From an uncultured Lewinella sp. (GTDB taxonomy: Bacteria > Bacteroidota > Bacteroidia > Chitinophagales > Saprospiraceae): a stretch of 64,000 nucleotides of DNA. A model generated the notes under the pieces. That model was not told the DNA's origin. It ran no database searches and saw only the letters and a list, made by a program, of their open reading frames with translations. This document shows, one piece after another, positions 25,498 through 34,717 of the stretch. The translations under genes and the position numbers were made by a program. The stretch spans positions 1-64,000 of the forward strand of contig CALMYQ010000153.1 of the NCBI GenBank assembly GCA_937873655.1, written 5' to 3'. Position 1 is the stretch's first letter. Each line of letters opens with the position of its first letter.

Positions 25498-28400
25498 TTA
25501 TTGGTCTTTCCGGTTTTTTTCCTGTTTTTTCTTGCGTTGCGGGGGCCTGGCGTCATCGCCATCTCCCCTGATTGCCCTTAAGGCCGACTCGGCCTGAGCC
25601 TTCCAGGATTGGGATTTCTCCGGGTTGACCTTTTCCAGGATGCGTTGGTTCCTGGCGTTCGCCAGGTCGCTCCAGGACTGGATGCCGGCGTCGCGCAATT
25701 GTTTTTCCACGGCTTCGTCGATGCCTTCGAACAGGGTCAGGTCGGTGGTGTCAAAACGGGCGACAAACCGGATAAAGGCTCGTTTTTCTGCCTGTGTCTG
25801 ATTGCCGGGCCGGATGACGCCTGCTGCTTCTTCCTGTTCGATTTTTCTGCGCTGAAGTTTGAGGAGGCCGTTCCAATTCCCCTCGGCTGCTGCCTTGGCC
25901 TGCTGCTTCCAGTATTGAACGTCCTGTTTGCCGATCTTGAATTTTGCGGCGGTGAACAGTTCCAGCAGATCATCCTCTTTTTTTACGGCCAGCCCGATCC
26001 AGGAACGGACACCTGCGCTTTTGAGGATGCCCTCTGTCTCCGGCCCGATACCGTCTATGGCCTGGAGGTCATTTTCCCCGAGGAAGTAGGAGAACCGGAG
26101 AACCGGATGGCTGTAGGCTGCTTTGAAGAACCGCAGGGGGGTAGCCGCAGCCGTTTTTTCGGCCCTGGATCCGGCGATCCGGCTTTCAATGTCATCCGAA
26201 GGGTGCAGGTATCTCAACAGCTCCAGGGAAAGGTCGTCCGCCTTTCCAGGGTCGGCAGAATCGGCGGTTTTGACTTCCAGCCAGGATTGGAAAGTCTTTT
26301 CAAAAGCCTGCATTTGTTTGAATCCCAGCCATTTGAACTGAATGCTGAGGTGAACGGGGATATTCAGGCGGACTGTTTGTTCGAAGAGTTGCCTGTAATC
26401 CGGATCCTGGAAGTAGGTCGGCCAGTCCGGGAGAACAAAACTGAGCCGGTGACTGTAAAAATCCCTTTCGATGTGGGCCAGGCCGCTGAGGGGTTCCGGT
26501 TCAAAGTCCGTGAAATCAGCTACGCCCGAAGGGTTGCCTTTGAGGGTTTGCAGGTGATCCATTGCATTGAGGATGGCCTGCCGCGCCTCTGACCGTGTCC
26601 TGAAGGGCAGAATGCGGACCGTTTTCCCTTTTTCGGTGTCTTCCTCCCTGCCGGCAATCAGCACGGGAATCTGCTTCCGGAGCAGCAACAGATAGTATCC
26701 GCCTTCCCTGGCTTCCAGCAGCAGGTAATTCGAATTGGGAAACTCCGGGGTATCGGTTCGGCCGGCGCCCGTATCATTCATGAAAACGGTTCCGAGAAAG
26801 ACGAGGTCGTTCAATACCCGGTTCAGTTCCGCGGACGGCTGAAAATCGATGCTCTTAAAAACAAGCGGTATGCCTTCGTATTCTCCTGCTGCGCGATAAA
26901 CCAGTTTGAAGCCGGACGCCCTTTTGGGCCGCAGCAACAGGTGTTCCACAATGAAAAAGCCCTCGCTTCCGGCGTTGAACTTCCCCAGTTGTTCCATTAA
27001 ACGGACCCGGGCCTGTTCGCAATCCTGTTTTGATTGGCCGGAATATAGCGGGATTACGTCTTTTTCATCCGACAGGTTGCCCGCGGCTGCCGGATCGGGG
27101 TTGGTGATCAGGATCAATTTCCACCTTTCGCCGTCGGGGGTGATCTTGTAGCGGTGTTCATCCCAGCCCAGGCGGAGCATGGTCTTCAAGGGGAGGAGCC
27201 TTCCCTTTTTCGGGGCTTTCTCTGTTTTTTCAAACAGTTCCAACCCGGCGGTGAGGGAGCAGTTTTGCTGGTTTTTGATATCCAGGAACAGGCAGATCCT
27301 TTTCTTAAGGGTGGAAATATTGTCATTTTCCCAGGCAGGTTCCCGGTAGTTGAAACCGATGGAGCGGTCGCGGCTCAGTTCGGGATATTGCTGCAGAAAA
27401 CGGATTTTGGTCCGGATCAGGGCTTTTTTCAGCATCCCGGAATTGGACTCTTCCTTGAATAGCGCGCGCAGGTGGTCGCCCGTGAATATTTCGCCGAAAC
27501 GCCCGAGCAAATGATCCAGGAAGCGATTGCGCCGGCCGGCCCCGGGGTCAAAATTTTCCGTCGTCCATTTCCTCATGCTTTCCTGGATGGCGCTCATCGC
27601 CTCGGCGGGCGGCAGGTCTTCGGCTTCGGGTACAAAATTCTGCAGGTGAAGAACATCCGGAATGTCAAAGGGGAAACCGGCAAAATAAGTGGCCTTTATG
27701 TCTTCTGACAGGGAAAACAAGTGCCGCACCCCCGCCAGCTGACTGAGGTAGTTGGCCAGCAACTGTTCAAATACCAGCAAATACCCTTTCAACTGGCTGG
27801 CCTGGGCTTTGCGTTGCCGGCCGGCCACTTCGGGCAGACCGTAATTTCCCACGCCGTAAACCCCCGGCAGCAGGCGTTGGAATGAAAAGTATTCGCGTAC
27901 CTTGGCGAGGTCTTTGCCGGAAACCGGCGCGCCCTCCTCAAAATCCTGCGGCAGCCGGGATATTTTTCGCTTTTTGGCGGCCATAGTATGGTAAATGCGC
28001 AGGACCTGGCTGAAGTTGACCGGCACTTCTTCGCCGTCCTTGATCAGCCGGACGGGATAGGGTACGGCTTCGGGGCTGATCATTTCCTTCTTGCTCAGCA
28101 CGAGATAGGTGCCCGGATCAATTTCCACTTCATCGCCGTATACGCGGGCTCCTTTTTTGCGGAGGTAGAGATTATTGACGCTTCTAACCCCCGCCGTGCC
28201 GGCTACAAGGTCCCGCAATTGGGACACAATGACGGCGGATTCCAGGGGCCGGAGGTCGGCCGGGCGAATGAAGCCGTACAGCGGCAGCGGCCCCTCGAAA
28301 ATCTCGTTGATGTCCCAACCCATTTCGAGCAATTCATCGGGCTGATAAAAGGGGATCGAGGGGCTCAGGTACTCTTCCAGGGCGAATATGATCTCCGCCA

Positions 28401-29034
28401 GCACATATTCGCCGAAGGCGTCCGGCATCAGGTACACGTCGGCGAAGACGGTAACCGGTTCGGATTGCAGGACCCGGACTTCCTCAATGTCTTCGCACAG
28501 GTTGCGGTAGCGGGCCAGCAAATGGCGGATCTCCTGCAGCGCTTCACTGTCGTTTTCGGGGTTGTAGTCTTCGGCCAGCTGCACCAGCACCCGGTAGAGG
28601 CCTTTGTAGCCCTGTTCCTGGTCCGTAACGGGTTGAAACCATGCATTTTTCACCAGGTGGTTGCACCGGTCTATGATCAGCCTCCGGTAGTCGGATTCGA
28701 TAAGAGGCCCGGCCGGCAAAATGGCCGGAGGACCGAAAAAGGCGTTGATAGGCGGCTCCTTCCCGTTTTTCGGGGGGTATTCGGGAGCGGGGGCTTTTTT
28801 GTTTTCCCGAGCGTACAGGAGGTCCTTGATGTCGAAGGCTGTGCGGTAACCCAGGTCGGTGATCGCAAATGCCAGGTATTCGAGCAAGGTTACGCCGGGG
28901 TCGTGTTCGTTGTAGTCGGTCCAGGAGTCGCCCGACAGTTGTTGCGCATAGCGGATGGCCTCCTTTCTGAGGAAGTCAAAATCCATGCTTTTATCGGCAG
29001 GCGGTATTCGTTTTATGCTGCTGGGCTGGTCCAT
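25498..29034 (-). CDS. eCIS baseplate wedge protein (Afp12-like) with HhH tail
   Basis: A product of 1178 residues. The N-terminus carries YNEHDPGVTLLEYLAFAITD, the hallmark of baseplate J-like wedge subunits, so this is the second wedge component (gp7/Afp12 role). The C-terminal ~190 residues are different. LQAIDGIGPETEGILKSAGV (from residue ~985) starts a helix-hairpin-helix unit of the type found in DNA-binding or ribosome-linked proteins, followed by the usual YWKQQAKAAAEGNWNGLLKL continuation. A second, shorter unit (LTLFEGIDEAVEKQLRDAGI) follows, and the chain ends in a very basic tail (RPPQRKKKQEKNRKDQ). It is packed between the fibre-like and tape-measure genes with gaps of 8 and 3 bp. 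Confidence 0.82.
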   Translation of the reverse strand: MDQPSSIKRIPPADKSMDFDFLRKEAIRYAQQLSGDSWTDYNEHDPGVTLLEYLAFAITDLGYRTAFDIKDLLYARENKKAPAPEYPPKNGKEPPINAFFGPPAILPAGPLIESDYRRLIIDRCNHLVKNAWFQPVTDQEQGYKGLYRVLVQLAEDYNPENDSEALQEIRHLLARYRNLCEDIEEVRVLQSEPVTVFADVYLMPDAFGEYVLAEIIFALEEYLSPSIPFYQPDELLEMGWDINEIFEGPLPLYGFIRPADLRPLESAVIVSQLRDLVAGTAGVRSVNNLYLRKKGARVYGDEVEIDPGTYLVLSKKEMISPEAVPYPVRLIKDGEEVPVNFSQVLRIYHTMAAKKRKISRLPQDFEEGAPVSGKDLAKVREYFSFQRLLPGVYGVGNYGLPEVAGRQRKAQASQLKGYLLVFEQLLANYLSQLAGVRHLFSLSEDIKATYFAGFPFDIPDVLHLQNFVPEAEDLPPAEAMSAIQESMRKWTTENFDPGAGRRNRFLDHLLGRFGEIFTGDHLRALFKEESNSGMLKKALIRTKIRFLQQYPELSRDRSIGFNYREPAWENDNISTLKKRICLFLDIKNQQNCSLTAGLELFEKTEKAPKKGRLLPLKTMLRLGWDEHRYKITPDGERWKLILITNPDPAAAGNLSDEKDVIPLYSGQSKQDCEQARVRLMEQLGKFNAGSEGFFIVEHLLLRPKRASGFKLVYRAAGEYEGIPLVFKSIDFQPSAELNRVLNDLVFLGTVFMNDTGAGRTDTPEFPNSNYLLLEAREGGYYLLLLRKQIPVLIAGREEDTEKGKTVRILPFRTRSEARQAILNAMDHLQTLKGNPSGVADFTDFEPEPLSGLAHIERDFYSHRLSFVLPDWPTYFQDPDYRQLFEQTVRLNIPVHLSIQFKWLGFKQMQAFEKTFQSWLEVKTADSADPGKADDLSLELLRYLHPSDDIESRIAGSRAEKTAAATPLRFFKAAYSHPVLRFSYFLGENDLQAIDGIGPETEGILKSAGVRSWIGLAVKKEDDLLELFTAAKFKIGKQDVQYWKQQAKAAAEGNWNGLLKLQRRKIEQEEAAGVIRPGNQTQAEKRAFIRFVARFDTTDLTLFEGIDEAVEKQLRDAGIQSWSDLANARNQRILEKVNPEKSQSWKAQAESALRAIRGDGDDARPPQRKKKQEKNRKDQ

Positions 29035-29042
29035 CCGATTGG

Positions 29043-29912
29043 TTATTTGGCCGGTTGGGCGGCGGGCTGCTCCGATCTGCTGGAGAGGGCATTTTCGTAG
29101 GTATCGAAAAAGTCGTCATCCCAAAGGCCTGCCACATGGTAATAGATGTAATGGTACTCGGTTTCCTCTTTGTTGGCGGTGACGGCGCGATACGGCCATA
29201 AGGTGCGTGCGTAAAGGTTGTACTTGTACTCGAGCTCGCCTTTTTCGTTCGGCACCCACCCCCCCTTCCACCGGATGCGGATCTTGTTGAGGAAACTGCC
29301 GAAATACGCGCAGGTCTGTTGCACCTTGCTGCCCCTGTGCCGGTTTACCCCGATGGCAACGGCGTGGGTGAAGCCGTATTTGCCCCGGCCTTTGGGGCCT
29401 TTTATCCTGGCCGTAACCTCGAAAATGTGCATGCCGGTCAGTTCCTTTTCAAACAAGGGGTGCCATTTGCCGTCGCCGGGCACTCTGCCGATCCGCAGGG
29501 CGCCGATCCGGGTTTCCAGTGCAGCCGTGCCGCTGACCTCAAGGCTGGTGGCCGGCGATTGGGTATGGATGCCGACATTGCCGGTCTTGGCGTTGACGAA
29601 CAGGGCGTTTTCCGGCAGGGTCACGCCTTCGTCGTTGGTATATAACCGGTCGAGGCTCAGACCGTCGGCGTTTTCGTTTTTGAGTAGGTTGAACTGAAAC
29701 CTGGGGCTCGGCGCTGCCAGGTTGTCAAAAAAGCTGATCAGTTGGGTGGACTCGCCCTGGGGGGAAAGCTGGAGCCCGTCCTCCGGCGTTTTGGCATAAC
29801 CGTCGTCGATCTTGTTGACCGTTGAATCGATCAGGTAATTGAAGTGCACTTCTGAGGGGAAGCTCCCCTTCTTGAAATAGTTCTTCAGCGTTTTCCGGTT
29901 AAAAAGGGACAT
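29043..29912 (-). CDS. eCIS tail-fibre-like protein (Afp13 position)
   Basis: A product of 289 residues. The N-terminus (NRKTLKNYFKKGSFPSEVHFNYLIDS) looks like a conserved base-attachment segment. Around residue 110 it has LFVNAKTGNVGIHTQSPATSLEVSGT, the 'N-V-G-I-x-T' strand-turn found at the neck of trimeric phage and CIS fibres. The C-terminal ~150 residues form a compact beta-rich part (EVTARIKGPKGRGKYGFTHAVAIG) ending in a low-complexity tail. This may be the target-binding head, or a plug for a further fibre not encoded here. It is short for a receptor-binding fibre. It lies between the two wedge genes. Confidence 0.65.
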   Translation of the reverse strand: MSLFNRKTLKNYFKKGSFPSEVHFNYLIDSTVNKIDDGYAKTPEDGLQLSPQGESTQLISFFDNLAAPSPRFQFNLLKNENADGLSLDRLYTNDEGVTLPENALFVNAKTGNVGIHTQSPATSLEVSGTAALETRIGALRIGRVPGDGKWHPLFEKELTGMHIFEVTARIKGPKGRGKYGFTHAVAIGVNRHRGSKVQQTCAYFGSFLNKIRIRWKGGWVPNEKGELEYKYNLYARTLWPYRAVTANKEETEYHYIYYHVAGLWDDDFFDTYENALSSRSEQPAAQPAK

Positions 29913-29941
29913 AAGCTATGATTTAGGGCGTCCGTCGCCGG

Positions 29942-32900
29942 TTATTCAAACAAAAAATACTCATCATCGGGGTGCTCCTCTGTTTCCCTGACAGGCGGCC
30001 TGGTTGAAATTACCGGTTGGTTCTCATCCGGCAAGACCACAAAATCCGATCCGATGCGCATGATGTCAATGGCAGCCTGTTCGGGCGCCCCGAAGGCCTC
30101 CTTGTCCACAAAATGGATGAGGTGCTCCTCGACCGGGACAAACACACTCCAGGGGTTTCCCGGGCGCAGGGTTTCCGCCTCGGATTCCCGGCCGGCGGTA
30201 TCCCGCAGCTCATAATAGTCCGGCGCCGTTTCAAAGACCTGCACGATGGAAAACCCGGTGATATACCGGACATAGGGCTGATCGCGGATGAACGCAAACA
30301 GGTCATTCTTGCTGAGCGCTCTGCCCAGCTCCAGGCTTTGGCCTTTCACCCAGGGGCAGATATAATCCCGGATATCCCGGTGCAATTGTTTCAATATAAC
30401 CCCCTTTTTTGATTCGAATTCGGCCTTGAGCATGAGGGAACAACTCACTTTAAGCCGCTCATAGGAGGGATTGACCACCCGGATCCGGGCAAAGGCGTTG
30501 CCTTGCTGCTCCAGGTAGGATTTGATGGCTTTGAGGTCGTAGAAACCGGCCCTCGGCGTTACCGTTTTCCCTTCGAATCCGGGGATGACCACGACCATGA
30601 CCTCACCCGGTTCCAGAAATTGTTCGTTCCCGACACTGCCCAGGCATTTCACCTGACGGATTTCCGGGAATTTTTCCAACACCAGCCTTTCGTAATCCCA
30701 AATGGTTACGGCCCTGTTCTTGTGTCGAAGGCGTTCGCTGACCCGGGTGTAGAACATCCGGCTGTCCTCCGGCGGAATGCCGCCTTTGAAGCCCACCGGT
30801 TGATAGATTTGAGCGATCTGCGGGATGGGCTGAACCAGGTCCTTTATTTTAGGCAGATTGCCGTTCTGGTCGTAATGCGTTTTGTCGCCGTTGTCGACCC
30901 ATTCAACTTCGACGGCATGGGGGCGGATCGTGTGAGCGCCGCCCAGCGCGTTGAGGTTACCTTTGCCGGTGACGCGCAGCCAGAACAGGCCAGGCGTCAG
31001 CATTTCCTCGCTTGGGGTGCAATCCGGCGGGATGTCGAGCAACACGATCCCGGCCCTGGTCAGTCCGTCGGAAGAATCCATCAGCACCCGGTCCGGGGGG
31101 AAAGTAACCCAGTTTTCATGGCTCAGGTACTGCCATTCCAGCTCGATGGGCATTTGGGAAGGTTTTCCCACGCTTTCCGTCAGGTGGAATAACAGGGAAA
31201 GCTCCTCCGGGGGATTGAGGCCTTCCAACCCGATGAACAAATAACCGTCCGCATCGTATTGCGGGACGAGGTAGTGGTCATCCGCCTTTCCGTTGCTGAA
31301 GACCGTCCGTTTTCCGAACGGCGTGATGTGCACGAGCAGGTCGCGCGCCGCCGGGTCGTTCTCCCGGAATTCCTGCACCCGCATATTCAACCGGGCGCCG
31401 GCCGCGTAATTGAGGGTCAGGCGCCGGACAACCGGTACGAAGGGTTCATTGGGAAGCGGTTTGGGCTCCTCTACTCCCGGGACAATGCTGAACGGCCGGG
31501 GGCGTGCGTTTTCACTGACTATCCGGGCAAACAGCCGGGGATAAACGGCCTGACCGAAAGCCATGGGCGGGTTGCTGATCTGAAATTTGAAATAGCCCGT
31601 TTTAGCGCTGTTCGTATACTCCGGCAATTGCTGCATCCGGAAATCCGGCCGGATCTGGAGGGTTTTCAGGTCATTGATCTGCCATCCGGTATCCGGCAAT
31701 AAGGTTTTATCTTCGCCGGCCGCCGATTCAAACAAGTGAAATTCTTCCTGTTTTTCGGCGCCCTTGGGGAAGAAATCGAAATCGGACAACGCGGTTAATT
31801 TCACCCGGAAGCTGTCGTTGTCGATGTTCTGTTCATATGCCGCGTAATAATCCTCAAAACCGTTTTTATCGTAGGGCAGGTTGTTCCAGTGGATATTGAT
31901 CTTCAGATCGGTCAGCTTTTTGATGAACAACTCCCGGTTGCCGATCAGCAAATAGGAATTCCGGTTGGGCGTGGGGCCGAAAGGCTGGAAGGGCGCGCTG
32001 CCGTCCAGGAGGCCCAGTTCATTGTACAGTTGCAGAGACTTCATGCCGCGGACCTCCACGTCCAGGTCGATGGTCTCCAGCCGCAATACCTTCAGGAAGG
32101 AATAAATGTAGACGGCCTCATTGGCTGCCAGGAGGATCCTGAGCAACGGCCACTCGGTATCGTATTGTTCGGGAATGACCCCCGGATCGTACCCGGCAAT
32201 GGCGGGATCGGCCATGGTCAACCCGAAGGTGATCACAATGCGCTGGTCCGCCCAAAGCGGATTGACGCCGTACCGCCTGACGGGGATCCAGCCCTCTGCT
32301 CCGGTCACCGACAGCTCCAGGGAACTGTTGAAGATCCGGTGAAAAATGGATTCTTTATCTATGCCTTCATTGTGACTGATGTCCTCGATCAGGGATTCAA
32401 ACTGGTGGAAAGCGCCGGGGTTGAATGCCAGCGTCACTTTAATGGTTCGTTCGCCTTCCGACAGCAGCAGGACGGATGAAGCCAGCGCAAAACCCAGCGT
32501 GCCGGCTACCATCCGGCGTTCGTCGGCCGGTTTGTCGATCTGTTCCGCTCCGAGAACGGGCCAGCTTTTTTCCGGGTTTTCAAAGGGCAGACCCAGGCCG
32601 TTCATCGAAGCGGCAACAGGAGCGGCATAGATATTGGATACCAGTTTGTAGGAACTGCCGGTACTGATCAGCGGATTTTTGCTGACGAACAGGGTTTTCA
32701 ATGCTGCGACCCGGGCCTTGTTGATTTCCAGGGGAAGCAAGGTGCGGTAATGCGACTCCAGCCCCTCCTGATTGATGCCGGCCAGCAGCAGGGTGGTTTT
32801 AGGCAATAGGTAAGGTGAGGCGAAATCGGCCAGGGTGAAACAGACAAAGCTGCGATCCGGTACTCCGGCCCTTTTTTGCTGTTTGAGGACGTCATAGAAG

Positions 32901-33757
32901 TAGTATTCCAGGTGACGCCTGGTCAGGGTATTGAGGTTGTCCTGGGCAAACCTGAAAATCCTGAGGAATGCAATCAGCAACCCGGTATGGGGTTGATGAT
33001 CGCTTTTTTCCTCCAGGGATTTTTCCAGCAGGGCCGGAGTGAGTTCCCGCAGATATAGCGCAAACAGATAAAATTTCCGGTGGACCTCCTGGATCTTACC
33101 GAGCAGCGCATTCAGGTCCGCGGGGTCGGGTGTTTCGATGCCTGCGATTTCCTCCTGTTTTTCCAGTCGCCAGATGCGATGGTATTTGGAGGCGGAGTCC
33201 TTTTTAGCGCTCCCCGGCAGCGCGGCGCCGGATAATGCCGTCAGAATCTGGAGTTGCCAGCACAGATCGGTTTGGATGCCTTGCTCGATCTCCTTTTCAA
33301 GGCGGGTCTCCTCATCGAACCGGCGCAGCGTTTGGGCCCTAAGGTACCAGCCGTTCAACATTTCAGGGATCCGCTGAACAATGCCGAACAGAACGGACAG
33401 GCGGTTCCGACGCTCATCCGGATCGTTGACCAGCCTGGTGGAATGGAGCGCTTCCTCAAATTGAAAGTCTATGGATTCGAGATCGGTCCGGATGATCCCG
33501 GCCAGGAATACGCTGATGTCCCGGCTGAAAAACTGAGACCAGTCGCCGGCAGGTTCGTTCTGGTCGTTATAAAAATTGACATTGCTGGAATAAGCGGCAA
33601 CAAAAACCAGAAGGTCGCTCAATTGGCGTTCATCGATGGGGATGGAACCGGGCAACAGGGAACTCAGCAAACGCTCCTGTTGAGCGCTGCCTGCAAGTTC
33701 AACCCATTTGTCGCTTTGTTTTGCCAATGTTGACCTGTTTGCTCCGGGTTCAGACAC
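29942..33757 (-). CDS. eCIS baseplate wedge protein J-like (Afp11-like)
   Basis: A product of 1271 residues, the first wedge subunit (gp6/Afp11 role). The C-terminal third has baseplate J features: FYTRVSERLRHKNRAVTIWDYERLVLEKFPEIRQVKCL, then LEPGEVMVVVIPG and a final ~150-residue region that fits the wedge dimerisation end. The start is GTG 33757, overlapping the gp25 stop by 8 bp, so translation is coupled. This wedge, gp25 and the Afp12-like protein are the minimal baseplate set. Family length is commonly 800-1300 residues, so this is at the long end. Confidence 0.85.
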   Translation of the reverse strand: MSEPGANRSTLAKQSDKWVELAGSAQQERLLSSLLPGSIPIDERQLSDLLVFVAAYSSNVNFYNDQNEPAGDWSQFFSRDISVFLAGIIRTDLESIDFQFEEALHSTRLVNDPDERRNRLSVLFGIVQRIPEMLNGWYLRAQTLRRFDEETRLEKEIEQGIQTDLCWQLQILTALSGAALPGSAKKDSASKYHRIWRLEKQEEIAGIETPDPADLNALLGKIQEVHRKFYLFALYLRELTPALLEKSLEEKSDHQPHTGLLIAFLRIFRFAQDNLNTLTRRHLEYYFYDVLKQQKRAGVPDRSFVCFTLADFASPYLLPKTTLLLAGINQEGLESHYRTLLPLEINKARVAALKTLFVSKNPLISTGSSYKLVSNIYAAPVAASMNGLGLPFENPEKSWPVLGAEQIDKPADERRMVAGTLGFALASSVLLLSEGERTIKVTLAFNPGAFHQFESLIEDISHNEGIDKESIFHRIFNSSLELSVTGAEGWIPVRRYGVNPLWADQRIVITFGLTMADPAIAGYDPGVIPEQYDTEWPLLRILLAANEAVYIYSFLKVLRLETIDLDVEVRGMKSLQLYNELGLLDGSAPFQPFGPTPNRNSYLLIGNRELFIKKLTDLKINIHWNNLPYDKNGFEDYYAAYEQNIDNDSFRVKLTALSDFDFFPKGAEKQEEFHLFESAAGEDKTLLPDTGWQINDLKTLQIRPDFRMQQLPEYTNSAKTGYFKFQISNPPMAFGQAVYPRLFARIVSENARPRPFSIVPGVEEPKPLPNEPFVPVVRRLTLNYAAGARLNMRVQEFRENDPAARDLLVHITPFGKRTVFSNGKADDHYLVPQYDADGYLFIGLEGLNPPEELSLLFHLTESVGKPSQMPIELEWQYLSHENWVTFPPDRVLMDSSDGLTRAGIVLLDIPPDCTPSEEMLTPGLFWLRVTGKGNLNALGGAHTIRPHAVEVEWVDNGDKTHYDQNGNLPKIKDLVQPIPQIAQIYQPVGFKGGIPPEDSRMFYTRVSERLRHKNRAVTIWDYERLVLEKFPEIRQVKCLGSVGNEQFLEPGEVMVVVIPGFEGKTVTPRAGFYDLKAIKSYLEQQGNAFARIRVVNPSYERLKVSCSLMLKAEFESKKGVILKQLHRDIRDYICPWVKGQSLELGRALSKNDLFAFIRDQPYVRYITGFSIVQVFETAPDYYELRDTAGRESEAETLRPGNPWSVFVPVEEHLIHFVDKEAFGAPEQAAIDIMRIGSDFVVLPDENQPVISTRPPVRETEEHPDDEYFLFE

Positions 33758-34175
33758 CCTGGATATTAGTGCCTTCCTTCAGGTAGAACGGATAGACGAT
33801 ATTATCCCGCGTGTTGGTTTTCCGGATCGTATATTCGAGTGTAATGTAAATGACGCCGAAATCTTCGGTGTTTATCCGGACATCGATCTGTTCAACCGTG
33901 ATCCTGGGTTCATACCAAAGGACGGCCATCCTGATCATGTCCACGATCTGGGATTTGGCGCTGCTGGTCAGTGAACTGAAAACCAGCCGGTGGAGATCGC
34001 ACCCGTACTTCGGTTTCATGATCCGCTCGCCCGGTATGGTGGAGAACAGGATGAACAGGCTCTGGCGGATATCCGCCTCTTCGGAAACCATCCTGATACC
34101 GCCCTTGTGTTCGTCAAAGGCGGGCGGGAAACTCCAGCCGGTACCCAGAAAACTTCGCTTATCCTCTTCGTTCAT
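33750..34175 (-). CDS. gp25-like baseplate wedge protein (Afp9-like)
   Basis: A product of 141 residues. It has the GPW/gp25 core: SLFILFSTIPGERIMKPKYGCDLHRLVFSSLT, where the Pro-Gly-Glu-Arg and YGC-L pattern is typical, followed by RITVEQIDVRINTEDFGVIYITLEYTI. In contractile machines this protein connects the sheath to the baseplate. The gene overlaps the J-like wedge gene by 8 bp and follows PAAR by 18 bp. Confidence 0.93.
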   Translation of the reverse strand: MNEEDKRSFLGTGWSFPPAFDEHKGGIRMVSEEADIRQSLFILFSTIPGERIMKPKYGCDLHRLVFSSLTSSAKSQIVDMIRMAVLWYEPRITVEQIDVRINTEDFGVIYITLEYTIRKTNTRDNIVYPFYLKEGTNIQGV

Positions 34176-34193
34176 AAAAGCTGCATTTAACCT

Positions 34194-34493
34194 TTACCCG
34201 CCGATCATCACATTAGGCGCGCCCAGCACAATGGAGCCGCCGTGCGCGGTAGTGTCGCCCATGCGCGCTGCGGGGCGACCGCTGATCATCACCGTCGCCG
34301 ACCCTTTGACAATGGTATCCGGCGGGCCGACACAAACGCACATATCGCCTATTACGGCGGCCGGCATCCCGGCAATGAGCACGTTGGGCACTCCGGGGCC
34401 TGCAATCGGGCCCCCGACATGCGGAATGGGCGGTAACCCCGGCGTCTGCATCGGGCAGGTGTGCATGTCTGTTAATCTGGCTGCTGGCGGCAT
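34194..34493 (-). CDS. PAAR-repeat spike tip protein (Afp10-like)
   Basis: A product of 99 residues. It has PAAR motifs throughout: PPAARLTDMHTCPM, then VLIAGMPAAVIGDMC and VMISGRPAARMGDTTAHGGSIVLG. It should form the pointed, metal-bearing cone at the end of the needle. It has no extra C-terminal domain and so carries no fused effector. The last residues (VLGAPNVMIGG) complete the final repeat. Confidence 0.95.
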   Translation of the reverse strand: MPPAARLTDMHTCPMQTPGLPPIPHVGGPIAGPGVPNVLIAGMPAAVIGDMCVCVGPPDTIVKGSATVMISGRPAARMGDTTAHGGSIVLGAPNVMIGG

Positions 34494-34496
34494 TTT

Positions 34497-34716
34497 TTTG
34501 GTTTGTTGTTGTTTATGGTTGTTGGTGGTTGTTTATGGTTGTTTATGGTTGTTGTTTATGGTTGTTTATGATTGTTGTTGGTTGTTTATGATTGTTGTTG
34601 GTTGTTTATGGTTGTTGGTGATTGTTTGTAAGGTTCCGGCAACAACAATAAACTAAAATAAACAACAACAAACCAAAATAAACAACAACAAACCAAAATA
34701 AACAAAAATAACAATA
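34497..34716. repeat. two-sided array inside the eCIS operon
   Basis: Left part: GGTTGTTTATG/GTTGTTGG units (to about 34630). Centre: a short non-repeat stretch with AAGGTTCCGG. Right part: AACAACAACAAACCAAAATAA units. It fills the whole gap between the PAAR gene and the spike gene, where neighbouring gaps are 2-30 bp. The two halves are roughly complementary, so the transcript could fold on itself. Confidence 0.85.
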
Positions 34717-34717
34717 A

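Noticed and set aside
34497..34716. CRISPR array
   Set aside because: Units are 8-15 bp, without spacers of constant length, and no cas genes are present.
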